From contig JACJYA010000002.1 of NCBI GenBank assembly GCA_020636315.1, positions 372,001 to 436,000 on the forward strand: a stretch of 64,000 nucleotides of DNA, given 5' to 3'. Each line of letters starts with the position of its first letter. Position 1 is the first letter of the stretch. Below are positions 25,859-35,226 of this stretch, piece by piece. This DNA is from Lewinellaceae bacterium (GTDB lineage Bacteria; Bacteroidota; Bacteroidia; Chitinophagales; Saprospiraceae). The notes beneath the pieces were generated by a model, which saw only the letters and a list, made by a program, of their open reading frames with translations, searched no databases and was not told where the DNA came from. The translations under genes were made by a program, and so were the position numbers.

Positions 25859-26299
25859 ATGAAAAACGAAGAACACTTCCGCAAACTGGAGCGCATGTAC
25901 CTGAACGCCAACGTCAACACCATGCTCTTCGACACCACCACCTGCCGGATATCCGACGAGGAGGCCGAGATCGGGCTGCGGATATCCGAGAAGTACTTCC
26001 ACGCCCTCGGCGCCATTCACGGCTCGGTTTACTTCAAACTGCTGGATGACGCCGCCTTTTTTGCGGTCAATTCTATCGTGCGGGATGTTTTCGTGCTGAC
26101 CACTTCGTTTAATATCAACATCCTGCGGCCGGCCAGCGAGGGGTTGATCACCGCCAGAGGGAAGGTTAAGTTCAAGTCGAGGACGATGTTCGTAGCTGAA
26201 TCTATCCTGTACAATGAGGCGGGAAAGGAGATCGCTTTCGGGACGGGAAATTTTGCGAAAAGCAGCGTTCGGCTATCAGAGGAGATCGGGTACCAATAA
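25859..26299 (+). CDS. PaaI-type hotdog thioesterase
   Basis: The 146-residue protein fits the hotdog fold. FHALGAIHGSVYFKLLDDAAFFAVNS (about residues 47-72) is the central helix with the HG motif and acidic residue of PaaI-like acyl-CoA thioesterases. NINILRPASEGLITARGKV forms the following strands. It should hydrolyse an aromatic or medium-chain acyl-CoA in the cytoplasm. It follows the MDR gene after a hairpin, so it may have its own promoter. The gene ends just before a broken GNAT remnant. Confidence 0.85.
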   Translation: MKNEEHFRKLERMYLNANVNTMLFDTTTCRISDEEAEIGLRISEKYFHALGAIHGSVYFKLLDDAAFFAVNSIVRDVFVLTTSFNINILRPASEGLITARGKVKFKSRTMFVAESILYNEAGKEIAFGTGNFAKSSVRLSEEIGYQ

Positions 26300-26321
26300 G
26301 TTGAATCCAATATAAAGGTTA

Positions 26322-26421
26322 AGCATCATCCGAACCGACGCCACCCATCCGGATTTCATCGAACTCGTCCGGCGCCTCGACGCCGAGCTTGCGGAAAGAG
26401 ACGGAGCGGAACATACCTTTT
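26322..26421 (+). pseudogene. Remnant of a GNAT N-acetyltransferase gene (5' end only)
   Basis: Translated from 26322, the sequence gives SIIRTDATHPDFIELVRRLD, then AELAERDGAEHTF, which is the N-terminus of a common GNAT subfamily. The start position holds TTA where an ATG is expected. Homology stops at about 26420, where GC-rich sequence gives way to AT-rich sequence of the next gene. Everything after the first 33 codons is missing. The junction marks an insertion or deletion that brought in the Crp/Fnr gene. Confidence 0.65.
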
Positions 26422-26457
26422 CAGAGGATAAAAATCTACTGCAACACTTTTCAACGA

Positions 26458-27039
26458 ATGCATATAGAGTCGCTCATATCATACTTCGACAACTACCTTA
26501 GACTGGATGAGGAAGAGAAGGCCTTCATCCGAAAAAAATTCTTTGAAAAACAAGTGAAGCGCCGGCAATTCATCCTGCAGGAAGGGGATGTATGCAGACT
26601 CAACACCTTTGTGGTAGCAGGCTGTTTTAGAATGTATATGGTTGATGAAAAAGGTAAGGAGCACAACCTGCAATTTGCGATTGAGAACTGGTGGATTGGA
26701 GATATTGACAGTTTCCACAAAGAAAAGCCCAGCAAACTCAATATTGAAGCCATGGAAAATTCCATAGTTCTCCAAATAAGAAAAGAAGACCAACTGCGCT
26801 TATTTGTAGAGCACCCTAAGTTTAACAGAATATTCAGGGTATTTACAGAAAATGCCTTAATAAGTTTTCAGAATAGGGTATTGCAAAATATCAGTTCAAC
26901 GGCAGAAGAAAGATATCTTGACTTCATGGACCGTTATCCCAATATTTTTAATCGCATTTCAAATGTGCAAATAGCCTCCTATCTCGGTGTAACTCCCGAA
27001 TTTCTAAGTACCATCCGCAAAAAACTCTCCCGATCTTAA
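26458..27039 (+). CDS. Crp/Fnr-family transcription regulator
   Basis: The 193-residue protein has an N-terminal cyclic-nucleotide-binding-like barrel (RRQFILQEGDVCRLNTFVVAGCFRMY) and a C-terminal winged-helix segment with VQIASYLGVTPEFLSTIRKKL as recognition helix. I chose ATG 26458 (MHIESLISYF); the frame is open to 26389 but that overlaps the GNAT remnant. Such short Bacteroidota Crp-like regulators often act without cAMP. AT content is far higher than in neighbours to the left, so it was probably acquired. It may control the following lipoprotein gene. Confidence 0.87.
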   Translation: MHIESLISYFDNYLRLDEEEKAFIRKKFFEKQVKRRQFILQEGDVCRLNTFVVAGCFRMYMVDEKGKEHNLQFAIENWWIGDIDSFHKEKPSKLNIEAMENSIVLQIRKEDQLRLFVEHPKFNRIFRVFTENALISFQNRVLQNISSTAEERYLDFMDRYPNIFNRISNVQIASYLGVTPEFLSTIRKKLSRS

Positions 27040-27133
27040 TCTACCTTAAGACTTTTTCTTAAAGTACTTTATAGGCGCGCTTGCTCAATTCCGGTGACCT
27101 TTGTCATGTCATTAAAACATAAAATTCAAAGAC

Positions 27134-27634
27134 ATGATTAAGTATTCAATATACCTGGCAATTCTTGTGCTTTTTATTTCGTGCACCAACAATTCAAGTG
27201 AACCCGATTATCAACTTCAAAATCAAAATTCAGCTACCATGGAAAAACAAGAAAAACAAAAAATTGAAGCCTTATTGGGCGAATACAAAAAATCACTCAA
27301 TACCTCGGATGCAAAACTAGCTCAAAGTTTGTATGCGAAAGACGGCATCTTTATGCCAACGGAAGCGCCGTCGGCGATCGGCTCCGAGAATATTCTGAAA
27401 TCGTACGAATATATTTTCTCACAGATCCAATTGAACATTGAGTTTTTCATTGAAGAAATAGAAGTGGAAAATGATTTCGCATTCGCAACAACCAGTTCAG
27501 AAGGCACGACATTGATCCGCGCGACCGGAGATACTGTTCCGGAAGCCAATAGGGAGCTATTCGTTTTTGAAAAGGTTGACGATGACTGGAAGATTGCCAG
27601 ATATATGTTTAACAAAACCAGTCCACAGAAATAA
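27134..27634 (+). CDS. NTF2-like (DUF4440/YybH-type) lipoprotein
   Basis: A signal peptide with lipobox LFISC puts the mature N-terminal cysteine at residue 17. From about residue 45 the protein follows the SnoaL/DUF4440 pattern: KIEALLGEYKKSLNTSDAKLAQSLYAKDGIFMPTEAPSAIG, then ENDFAFATTSSEGTTLI, then FVFEKVDDDWKIARYMFN. The ligand is unknown. Low GC and spacing of 94 bases tie it to the Crp/Fnr gene as a likely regulator-target pair. Confidence 0.82.
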   Translation: MIKYSIYLAILVLFISCTNNSSEPDYQLQNQNSATMEKQEKQKIEALLGEYKKSLNTSDAKLAQSLYAKDGIFMPTEAPSAIGSENILKSYEYIFSQIQLNIEFFIEEIEVENDFAFATTSSEGTTLIRATGDTVPEANRELFVFEKVDDDWKIARYMFNKTSPQK

Positions 27635-27714
27635 TGATGAAAGCCCCAATACGGTTCATTACAACTATAGCTCGTATATTCGTACCCATTCTTCGAAATG
27701 AAACAATGTTACAT

Positions 27715-30489
27715 ATGAAATACGCCTTAGCTATTTTAATGAACCTGCTGCTATGCCTGGCCACAATCGGCCAAACCGTCGATCAAATGGCGGACAGCAT
27801 ACTGAACCTGATGACCCTGGAAGAAAAAGTGGGCCAGATGACGCAGGTGGAACGGGGAGAATTCGAGAATATCCAGGATATCGCCACTTATGGCATCGGT
27901 TCTGTTTTAAGCGGAGGCGGGTCTTCCCCTAATCCCAATACGGTAAGCAGCTGGGCCAACATGTACGACAACTTTCAGAGTATTGCCCTGCAAAGCAACC
28001 TGGGCATCCCCCTCATCTATGGCGTAGATGCCGTCCATGGCCATAATAATGTGTATGGAGCAGTCATCTTTCCCCACAACATCGGTATGGGGTGCACCTG
28101 GAACCCCGAGCTGATCAGAACAGCCAACCAGATCGTTGCCAGAGAGGTAGCCGCCACCGGTATCGACTGGACGTTTTCCCCCTGCATCGCCGTACCGCGC
28201 GACGAACGATGGGGAAGAACCTACGAAGGATTCGGCGAAACGCCCGAGGTACAGAAAATAATGGCCCGCGAATCGGTGCTCGGCTTACAAGGCACGGACC
28301 TGGGCTCGGGCGAAACTATTCTGGCCTGCGCCAAGCACTTTGTCGGTGACGGAGGCACAACCGACGGCATTGACCAGGGCAATACGGAGGTGACGGAAGC
28401 CATCCTGCGCGACATACACATGGTGGGGTACACCGATGCCATTGACGCCGGCGTGGGCTCGATCATGGCCTCCTATAACAGCTGGAACGGCGAAAAACTG
28501 CACGGCCACGAGTATTTGCTGACAGATGTCCTGAAAAACGAACTGGGCTTTGAAGGCTTCATCATTTCCGACTGGAAGGGAGTGGATCAGGTTGATGAAA
28601 ATTACCGGACGGCAATAAAAAGAGGCATCAACGCCGGCATCGATATGGTCATGGTGCCGGATCGCTATGAGGTCTTTATCAGCCACCTGATCAGCCTGGT
28701 GGAAGATGGAGAAGTGAGTGGGGACAGAATAGACGACGCGGTGCGCAGGATACTGAAGCAGAAGCTGCTGTTGAACCTCTTCGAAGAGCCGTTTGCCGAC
28801 CCTTCACTGGCATCCTCTGTCGGCTCTCCGGCGCACCGGGATGTTGCCCGGCAGGCCGTCCGGGAATCCATGGTATTGTTGAATGCCAAAAACGATGTGC
28901 TCCCCCTCCAAAAGGATGGCCAAACGATTATGGTGGCGGGAACGCTGGCCGCTGACCTGGGCGCCCAATGCGGCGGATGGACGATCACCTGGCAGGGTTC
29001 GAACGGCGACATCACTACCGGTACGGACATTCTCACCGGCATTGAAAATATGGCTGGCAACAGCGAGGTCATTTATTCCCCCAATGGAGATCACAACGGC
29101 CCTGTCGATGTGGCTGTTGTCGTTGTCGGCGAAAAAACACCTTATGCGGAAGGGGCCGGCGACCGCACCTCGCTGAACCTGGAGGAAGCGGATATCAACC
29201 TGATGAAGCGCCTTAAGGAAGCCGGCATCCCCACCGTTGCCGTCCTGGTCTCGGGCCGGCCGATCGTCCTGGGCGAAATGCTCCCCTACACCGACGCCAT
29301 GATCGCCGCCTGGTACCCGGGAACGGAAGGCGAAGGCATCGCCGAGGTGCTCTTCGGCGACTATCAGCCTACCGGCCAGCTTACGCATTCCTGGCCCCGG
29401 GAGATGGCGCAGGTGCCCATCAATGTTGGGGATGAGGATTATTCCCCCCTGTTTGAATACCGGCATGGATTACAGGCGTTCCCTTCAGCTGCTTCTGCTG
29501 AAAAGCTCCTGCCTTTCGCCGCTGCCACCAGCCAGGACGGGAGCACTATCGTGCTGGCGCTTTCTGACAATATCACGGCCATGAACGCCGTCAACAGTGA
29601 CTTTGAAGTCAGGATCGATGGCGTGGTAAGCCCTGATGTGATCAGCACCATCAGCCTTGCCGGTTTTGATGAGAGTATCCTGGTGTTCTCCCTGAACACT
29701 GCGATCCGGCAACAGGAGGCGGTAACGCTGTCTTATTCAGGAGGGAACATCGCCTCCTCCGATCTGATCCTGGAGGGCATGAACGACTTTTTTGTTTACA
29801 ATGCAGTGGGCGGCGGGGCCATTACGCACCTCATCCCCGGAAGAGTGGAGGCCGAAGACTTCTTCGAGATGAACGGCATACAAACGGAACCCTGTACTGA
29901 TGTCGGCGGAGGGCTGAATGTGGGATACATTGAAGGTGGAGACTGGATGAAATACAGGGTGCAGATCACCCAGCCCGGCCAGTATCAGGTGGTGAGCCGG
30001 ATATCCGGTTACGCCGGAGGAACCTTACTCCTCAAGTTTGACGATGGCCTGCAAACAGAAGTTGACTATACCTCCACCAATGGATGGCAGAACTGGCGGG
30101 ACTTTACCACCTCCATCTACCTCGAAGAAGGATTTTACACCATGCAGGCGCAGGCGCAATCCGACGCCTTCAACATCAACTATTTTGATTTTGCCCTGGC
30201 CAGCACCAGTACCCGCGATCAGCATTCCGGCATTCAGGACATCAAAGCCTATCCAAATCCGGTGGAAGATGTGCTGGTGCTCGAATTTTCCAGCACCCAC
30301 AGCCGCGAGGCACAGATCAGACTCATCGATCCTTCCGGAAAACGAGTGCAGGAGCTGTACCGGGGAAGGTTGAATACCGGCCGGAACTCGTTTACTTTCC
30401 CCATCAACGCCAATTGGCCGGGCGGGGTGTATTTCATCGAGGTCAAAGATGAGGTTAAACGGTATTTTGAGAAGGTGGTGAAAAAATGA
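27715..30489 (+). CDS. GH3 beta-glucosidase with CBM6 and T9SS sorting domain
   Basis: This exported beta-glycosidase has 924 residues from ATG 27715, chosen because MKYALAILMNLLLCLATIGQ is a clean signal peptide; the frame is open to 27634. The GH3 N-domain carries MTLEEKVGQMTQ, KHFVGDGGTTDGIDQGN and GFIISDWKG, with D286 as nucleophile. The GH3 C-domain spans about residues 390-600. Residues about 708-835 form a CBM6 (RVEAEDFFEMNGIQTE, IEGGDWMKYRV). Residues about 845-924 are a T9SS sorting domain (AYPNPVEDVLVLEFSS, GVYFIEV). Surface attack on beta-glucan or laminarin-like polysaccharide is the likely role. Confidence 0.95.
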   Translation: MKYALAILMNLLLCLATIGQTVDQMADSILNLMTLEEKVGQMTQVERGEFENIQDIATYGIGSVLSGGGSSPNPNTVSSWANMYDNFQSIALQSNLGIPLIYGVDAVHGHNNVYGAVIFPHNIGMGCTWNPELIRTANQIVAREVAATGIDWTFSPCIAVPRDERWGRTYEGFGETPEVQKIMARESVLGLQGTDLGSGETILACAKHFVGDGGTTDGIDQGNTEVTEAILRDIHMVGYTDAIDAGVGSIMASYNSWNGEKLHGHEYLLTDVLKNELGFEGFIISDWKGVDQVDENYRTAIKRGINAGIDMVMVPDRYEVFISHLISLVEDGEVSGDRIDDAVRRILKQKLLLNLFEEPFADPSLASSVGSPAHRDVARQAVRESMVLLNAKNDVLPLQKDGQTIMVAGTLAADLGAQCGGWTITWQGSNGDITTGTDILTGIENMAGNSEVIYSPNGDHNGPVDVAVVVVGEKTPYAEGAGDRTSLNLEEADINLMKRLKEAGIPTVAVLVSGRPIVLGEMLPYTDAMIAAWYPGTEGEGIAEVLFGDYQPTGQLTHSWPREMAQVPINVGDEDYSPLFEYRHGLQAFPSAASAEKLLPFAAATSQDGSTIVLALSDNITAMNAVNSDFEVRIDGVVSPDVISTISLAGFDESILVFSLNTAIRQQEAVTLSYSGGNIASSDLILEGMNDFFVYNAVGGGAITHLIPGRVEAEDFFEMNGIQTEPCTDVGGGLNVGYIEGGDWMKYRVQITQPGQYQVVSRISGYAGGTLLLKFDDGLQTEVDYTSTNGWQNWRDFTTSIYLEEGFYTMQAQAQSDAFNINYFDFALASTSTRDQHSGIQDIKAYPNPVEDVLVLEFSSTHSREAQIRLIDPSGKRVQELYRGRLNTGRNSFTFPINANWPGGVYFIEVKDEVKRYFEKVVKK

Positions 30490-30508
30490 TGCGGCAAACA
30501 AAGTGAAC

Positions 30509-30640
30509 ATGACCCGGAAAAAGAAATTTACACACTTTGTCTTCCGCCTTTTCCTGGCCATTCTTCCCCTGAATTTCATCACAGGGCAGCCAGCGCTGCT
30601 GCAGGTAGAAGCCCTGCCGATAGGTGCACAGGTAAACTAA
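30509..30640 (+). CDS. Short ORF with signal peptide, possibly a remnant
   Basis: Twenty bases after the GH3 stop, an ATG opens a 43-codon frame: a basic start (MTRKKKFTHF), a hydrophobic segment (VFRLFLAILPLNFITGQ) and then a stop after 16 more residues. It looks like the first part of a secreted protein whose remainder is gone, or a tiny exported peptide. The downstream 200 bases hold no continuation. Confidence 0.3.
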   Translation: MTRKKKFTHFVFRLFLAILPLNFITGQPALLQVEALPIGAQVN

Positions 30641-30680
30641 GGCGCTGGCATTCAGTCATTCGCTAATTCATTAATTTTTA

Positions 30681-30715
30681 CCCGGCTTGAATGAGACGGG
30701 CAGTCCATATACTTA
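30681..30715. repeat. 35-bp direct repeat, family C, copy 1
   Basis: The segment beginning CCCGGCTTGAATGAGACGGG and ending near TACTTA matches 39181-39215 at 34 of 35 positions. Both copies lie in the spacer after a glycoside hydrolase gene. The rest of the 30641-30847 spacer contains no gene that I can support. Confidence 0.75.
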
Positions 30716-30847
30716 AAAGAAAAAGGCTGCCAGTCATTTACACTTATACACTTTTTTTACCTGGCTCGCAGAGACAGGACACATTTACACAAATAGGGCC
30801 AAGCTGCCCAGTAGTGTGGAAAAGATGAGCAATTAAACTATAACTGA

Positions 30848-31468
30848 ATGAAAATGAAAAAATTGACAACTGCGGTAATACTTTTTATTTTCACCCAAAC
30901 GCTCTGGAGCCAGAATCTCTGGACGGAACAGGACCGGGCATTTTTACTGAAAGGGCTCCGGAACACCGGCTCAGAGCTCCTCGCGCAGATACGTGAGCTG
31001 GATGAAGATCAAATGTCATTCAAGCCCGATTCAAATTCCTGGTCGATAGCCGAAATTGTCGAACACCTGGGGGTTTACGAAGAACATTTGTACTGGGACC
31101 TGCTTTACCAGCAACACAGCCCGGAGAGGCCCGAACTGGTAGAAAAAGTTAAGGGGAATGACGAAGCGCTTCTCGCCTACGCCACAGACCCCGCCAAAGG
31201 AACGGCCCCCTGGCTGGCCGAACCGATCGGCAGGTTTGAAGAAAAAGAGGCGCTGATCCGGTATTTTACCAGGTTCAGAGATGAGGTGATCTCCCTCATT
31301 GAAGGAACGGATAAGGACTTCCGGCTGCATTTCATTTTCAGAGAGCCTACCAACAGCATCTGGGATATCAGGGACCTGCACCAATATACGCTGGTCTGGA
31401 TCGCCCATACCGAAAGGCACCTGAATCAATTGAGGAGGGTAAAAGAGCATGAAAATTACCCGAAATAA
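30848..31468 (+). CDS. Exported DinB-superfamily protein
   Basis: The 206-residue protein carries a signal peptide (MKMKKLTTAVILFIFTQTLWSQ). A four-helix DinB-like bundle follows: MSFKPDSNSWSIAEIVEHLGVYEEHLYWD gives the first metal-type histidine and VWIAHTERHLNQLRRV gives the C-terminal histidine pair. DinB/YfiT proteins bind a divalent metal and often transfer or hydrolyse thiol adducts. A periplasmic version is less common than the cytoplasmic form. The stop overlaps the upstream part of the next open frame, but the next gene's true start is 79 bases downstream. Confidence 0.85.
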   Translation: MKMKKLTTAVILFIFTQTLWSQNLWTEQDRAFLLKGLRNTGSELLAQIRELDEDQMSFKPDSNSWSIAEIVEHLGVYEEHLYWDLLYQQHSPERPELVEKVKGNDEALLAYATDPAKGTAPWLAEPIGRFEEKEALIRYFTRFRDEVISLIEGTDKDFRLHFIFREPTNSIWDIRDLHQYTLVWIAHTERHLNQLRRVKEHENYPK

Positions 31469-31547
31469 CAGGGCTCAATGTATTTCTTTATTCAGGGACG
31501 GCAACTTCCCCCCGCTTATTTATCTTTGGGGCCTTAATTCCCTGGTG

Positions 31548-32750
31548 ATGAAACAGACTTGCTATCTCTCCCTTTTTCTTCTTTTTCTGCATACGAGTTG
31601 CACCGAACAAGCGCTGCTTTCCGGAAAACTGGAGTTGCCGCCCGACAACAGCTGGGCCTCTGCGGTGTACTTAATCCAACCCCGCAGCCTGGATGAAGTA
31701 GCTGCCGGTTATGCCGGACAGGTGATAGACTCCGCAGCGGTGCAGGCCGACGGCAGCTTCGCCTTTGAAAATCTGCCCGATTCGCCCCAGCCCATTCTTC
31801 TGGAACTGGCAGTCCAACAAAAAGGAGAGCGCTTCGCCAACCGGCTGGACAATGAAAACCCGGAAACGGACAATTACTTTCCCGTCATCTGGAAAAACGG
31901 GGAACAACTGGAGGTTGCCGCTTCCGCAAAAAACTTCCAAAGCAGCTTTTCTATCCGGAACCCATCGCCGGAAAATGCAGCGTTACTCCAATTGAGAGAC
32001 ATCCGGCTGGAGGCTTACCAGCAATTTCTGCGGGGACGCGATGAAGAGGGGCATGATGCGGAACAACTCCTGGGAGAAGAGAAAGCTTTGCTGAACTACC
32101 AACAGGCATTGATGGATTTCGCCGAAAATACCGATCACCTGCTGCCGGCCCTCACCGCTATCCGGTGGGTGAGCCCGGAAGGCGATTATGAGCGGGTGCC
32201 GGAATTCCTGGTTGCTCAGTGCGGCAAGTGGAAGGGCGAATACCCCGGCCATCCGTGGGTGGCCCAGTTGTGCGAAAAAAGCAGCCGGGAACAGCTTCCC
32301 GTGCTGAAAGGAGACCAGATACCGGACTTCCCCCTACCCATGCTTTCCGGGGATACGGTGTCGCTGTACCAACTCCTGGGCGAGCGCCTCACCTTGCTGG
32401 ACCTCTGGGCGTCCTGGTGTGCGCCCTGCCGCCGGGAGAACCGGGATGTTCTGCTGCCCTTATGGGAGCGGCACCACGATAAAGGGTTTCAGGTTATTGG
32501 ATATGCACTGGATAGCAGTGAAAAGGCCTGGAAAGGAGCGATTGAGAAAGATGGTGCAGGCCGCTGGCTGCACGCTTCCCACCTGCAGGGCGATGACGCG
32601 CCCCTCATGGAAGCCCTGCGCCTGCAGACGATCCCCGCCAATTTTCTGCTGGACAAGGAAGGGAGGGTGGTGGCCAAAAACCTGCACGGAACAGAACTGG
32701 CTAAATTTGTGGAAGAATACCTGGAGGAGGGACTATACATCGGTAAATGA
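31548..32750 (+). CDS. TlpA-like thiol-disulfide lipoprotein
   Basis: I chose ATG 31548, which opens MKQTCYLSLFLLFLHTSC with lipobox LHTSC. The N-terminal 250 residues are a beta-rich and then helical domain resembling DUF4369/DUF5106-type modules that precede Bacteroidota thioredoxins. The C-terminal thioredoxin domain has LLDLWASWCAPCRREN with redox cysteines C291 and C294, GYALDSSEKAWKGAI and the cis-proline in LQTIPANFLLD. It should reduce or isomerise disulfides in the periplasm from the membrane surface. Confidence 0.9.
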   Translation: MKQTCYLSLFLLFLHTSCTEQALLSGKLELPPDNSWASAVYLIQPRSLDEVAAGYAGQVIDSAAVQADGSFAFENLPDSPQPILLELAVQQKGERFANRLDNENPETDNYFPVIWKNGEQLEVAASAKNFQSSFSIRNPSPENAALLQLRDIRLEAYQQFLRGRDEEGHDAEQLLGEEKALLNYQQALMDFAENTDHLLPALTAIRWVSPEGDYERVPEFLVAQCGKWKGEYPGHPWVAQLCEKSSREQLPVLKGDQIPDFPLPMLSGDTVSLYQLLGERLTLLDLWASWCAPCRRENRDVLLPLWERHHDKGFQVIGYALDSSEKAWKGAIEKDGAGRWLHASHLQGDDAPLMEALRLQTIPANFLLDKEGRVVAKNLHGTELAKFVEEYLEEGLYIGK

Positions 32751-32772
32751 ACCCCATGCAGGCAACGAAAAT

Positions 32773-32850
32773 GTGCCGTACCTACGGCACGGAAAGGCCT
32801 ATTATGGGGGCTCCCTACCGATGTTTTGTGCCGATGGCACAGGCCTTGCT
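32773..32850. repeat. Palindromic intergenic repeat
   Basis: The 307-base spacer before the DUF998-like gene holds gtgccgta-cc-tacggcac (32773-32790), a perfect 8-bp hairpin. A second set of GTGCCGATGGCAC-like strings lies near 32828-32845. Strings of this sort resemble short dispersed intergenic repeats in Bacteroidota. No coding potential is seen in the spacer. Confidence 0.4.
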
Positions 32851-33057
32851 GGAAGCTCCGCCTGAAAACTCCAGTACGGTATCGACGGAGGAATTTAGCC
32901 CTTCCGTTTTACAATGACCAAAATCATTGGAAACCTTCCCGATATCCTGCTAATTGATGTCATCACAATGGCTCATCCACTCTCCGAAAAACGCATCTTC
33001 ACCGATCTTAACCCTAATGGCTATGTATATGGGAAGGTTAGCCTAAAACCAGAAGCC

Positions 33058-33744
33058 ATGTTCACAAGATTATTATTAGGAGCCGGCCTCCTTTCCTCCC
33101 TGCTTTACGCATTCATGCTGGCGTTCGTGCCTCAATTGTGGGAGGGCTACAGTTCTTCCGGCCAGATGGTCAGCGAGTTGTCAGCGATCGGCGCCCCGAC
33201 GCGGCAGTTGTGGGTTTCGTTTGGCGTTGTTTATGCTATGTTCGTCATGGCCTTCGGATGGGGCGTCATTCGCTGGTCAGCGGGAAAAAGCCGTGCCCTC
33301 GGCATTGCCGGGTTCCTGCTGGCCGTCTATGGCGCCATCGTTCTTTTCTGGCCTCCGATGCACCTTCGCGGAATGGAGCTGACGCAGACGGATTCTCTGC
33401 ATGTTGCCTTTACTGTGGCGGCCGTCTTGCTCATACTGCTCGCCATCGGGTTTGCAGCGGCAAAACCCGGCAAGTGGTTCCGCCTTTATTCCTTTGTGAC
33501 GATGGTAGCCCTACTCGTGTTCGGCACACTGGCAGGAACGGCAGCCCCCAGGCTGTCGGCCGGCTTGCCCACCCCCGGGATGGGCGTGTGGGAGCGCTTT
33601 TACACCGGTGCCTTCCTGCTCTGGATAGCCGTGCTGTCCGTCATCCTTTTGCTTTCTCCGGAAGAGGAGGCCGACGGCAGTACGCCTGAGGTGCAGGAAG
33701 AGGAAAGCCGGCGGAGTGAACCCGAACCGGCAGGGTTTCTGTAA
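33058..33744 (+). CDS. DUF998-type integral membrane protein
   Basis: From ATG 33058 (MFTRLLLGAGLLSS) the product has 228 residues and six hydrophobic spans, with a short acidic cytoplasmic tail (EEEADGSTPEVQEEE). YSSSGQMVSELSAIGAPTRQLW between spans 1 and 2 is the conserved DUF998 loop. No activity has been established for the family. The frame is open to 32914, but that part is poorly hydrophobic and unlike the family. It sits 77 bases before the esterase gene. Confidence 0.78.
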   Translation: MFTRLLLGAGLLSSLLYAFMLAFVPQLWEGYSSSGQMVSELSAIGAPTRQLWVSFGVVYAMFVMAFGWGVIRWSAGKSRALGIAGFLLAVYGAIVLFWPPMHLRGMELTQTDSLHVAFTVAAVLLILLAIGFAAAKPGKWFRLYSFVTMVALLVFGTLAGTAAPRLSAGLPTPGMGVWERFYTGAFLLWIAVLSVILLLSPEEEADGSTPEVQEEESRRSEPEPAGFL

Positions 33745-33821
33745 GCCGGTGGACAGAACACCAGCTTGAGTATAAACTTGATTCCACTGCCTTACCACAT
33801 CGAAGAAATAAAGGCATTGAA

Positions 33822-35189
33822 ATGGACCTCGTAAAAGCAATCCTCCAGATCCTCGCCGCCCTAGCCGGCTATCTGGCGGCGCTGGCAAGCCTGCTGCTTT
33901 TCACCCGCCTGCGCTGGCCGTACCCGGCCTGGTTTTTCTTGAAGCTTTATGTCTCTTCCTTATCCCCCGTACTGGCCCTTGTTGGGCTGCTGGCCGGAGC
34001 CATAGGCCTGGCTACGGGCTCTAATTTCATCAGCTGGATCGGCATCTATGTGGCCTTGATCTTTTGGGCGCACCGGATCAGGGTCACCCGCCCGCCCAGC
34101 ATTTCCACCGGCTTTGAACAGGCCTTTGGGCCGGGCTGGGAGCAGCGGATCCCTTCCGGGCAGAAAGAGCGCTGGCTCTCCAGGCGCACTTTGTGGGTGC
34201 TGCCGGCTGCACCAGAGCCCCTCCTGGAGCAGGATGTCGTTTTTTTTGCCTTCCCCGATACCGGCCGGCAACTGCTTTGCGACGTTTGGCAGCCACCCGA
34301 TAACATCACCCCTTCCGGCCTGGCCTTTCTCTATTTGCATGGCAGCGCCTGGTATCTGCTCGACAAGGACCTGGGGACGAGGCCGTTCTTTCGCCATCTG
34401 GTTGCCCAGGGGCATGTAGTGATGGACATCGCCTACCGCCTGGCTCCCGAAACGGACATGTTGGGTATGATACACGACGTAAAACGCGCCATCGCCTGGA
34501 TGAAAGAGCAGGCAGCCAGCTACAACGTCGATCCGGATAGAATAGTCGTAGGCGGCGGCTCCGCCGGCGGGCATCTTGCCCTGATGGCGGCATATACCGG
34601 TAATGACCCGAAATTCACTCCCGAGGCACTTGCCGGAAAGGACACAAGCGTCTGCGCCGTCCTCTCTCTCTACGGCCCCACGGACCTGGAGGCCTGCTAT
34701 TACCACACCAATCAACACCTCACCACCTGTGCAGAACTAGGCCGCCCCCAAAAAGAGGCCCCCTGCGGTATGCCCCCCTGGATGATCAAAAGAATGGGCG
34801 ACGACTACCATCGCCTGGGCTTTGATAAGGGCATAGAGGACGCCGGCGCCCTGGCGCCCCTGCTGGGCGGCCACCCGGATGAGCGCCCTGAAGCCTACGC
34901 CCTGTTCTCACCGATCACCCACGTTCACCCGGGTTGCCCCCCCACCCTGCTGATCCACGGCGAGCATGACCTGATCGCGCCGGTGGAAGCTGCGCGCCGC
35001 CTGTTCGCCCGCCTGCAGGGGAAGGAGGTGCCGGCGATGATGCATCTTCTGCCCCAGACGGACCATGCATTCGACCTCATTATCCCGGGCATCTCTCCCT
35101 CCGCTCACAGTGCGATCTACGATGTGGAGCGTTGGCTGGGGATATTTGCTGAAAAAGAAATAAGAGAAAAGGATCTTTGGTACTCTTAG
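33822..35189 (+). CDS. Alpha/beta hydrolase (HSL-type esterase) with membrane N-terminus
   Basis: Two or three hydrophobic spans (residues 5-85) anchor a C-terminal alpha/beta-hydrolase domain. YLHGSAWYLL near residue 171 is the HG-type oxyanion motif, IVVGGGSAGGHLALMA near 243 is the nucleophile elbow, HGEHDLIAPV near 382 supplies the acid, and QTDHAFDL near 414 the histidine. The HGSAW form departs slightly from HGGG of hormone-sensitive-lipase family esterases. Substrate is unknown: acetyl or other short acyl esters are likely. Confidence 0.87.
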   Translation: MDLVKAILQILAALAGYLAALASLLLFTRLRWPYPAWFFLKLYVSSLSPVLALVGLLAGAIGLATGSNFISWIGIYVALIFWAHRIRVTRPPSISTGFEQAFGPGWEQRIPSGQKERWLSRRTLWVLPAAPEPLLEQDVVFFAFPDTGRQLLCDVWQPPDNITPSGLAFLYLHGSAWYLLDKDLGTRPFFRHLVAQGHVVMDIAYRLAPETDMLGMIHDVKRAIAWMKEQAASYNVDPDRIVVGGGSAGGHLALMAAYTGNDPKFTPEALAGKDTSVCAVLSLYGPTDLEACYYHTNQHLTTCAELGRPQKEAPCGMPPWMIKRMGDDYHRLGFDKGIEDAGALAPLLGGHPDERPEAYALFSPITHVHPGCPPTLLIHGEHDLIAPVEAARRLFARLQGKEVPAMMHLLPQTDHAFDLIIPGISPSAHSAIYDVERWLGIFAEKEIREKDLWYS

Positions 35190-35226
35190 AGATGTTTGGA
35201 GGTAATATTATACTCCCAACACAAAC

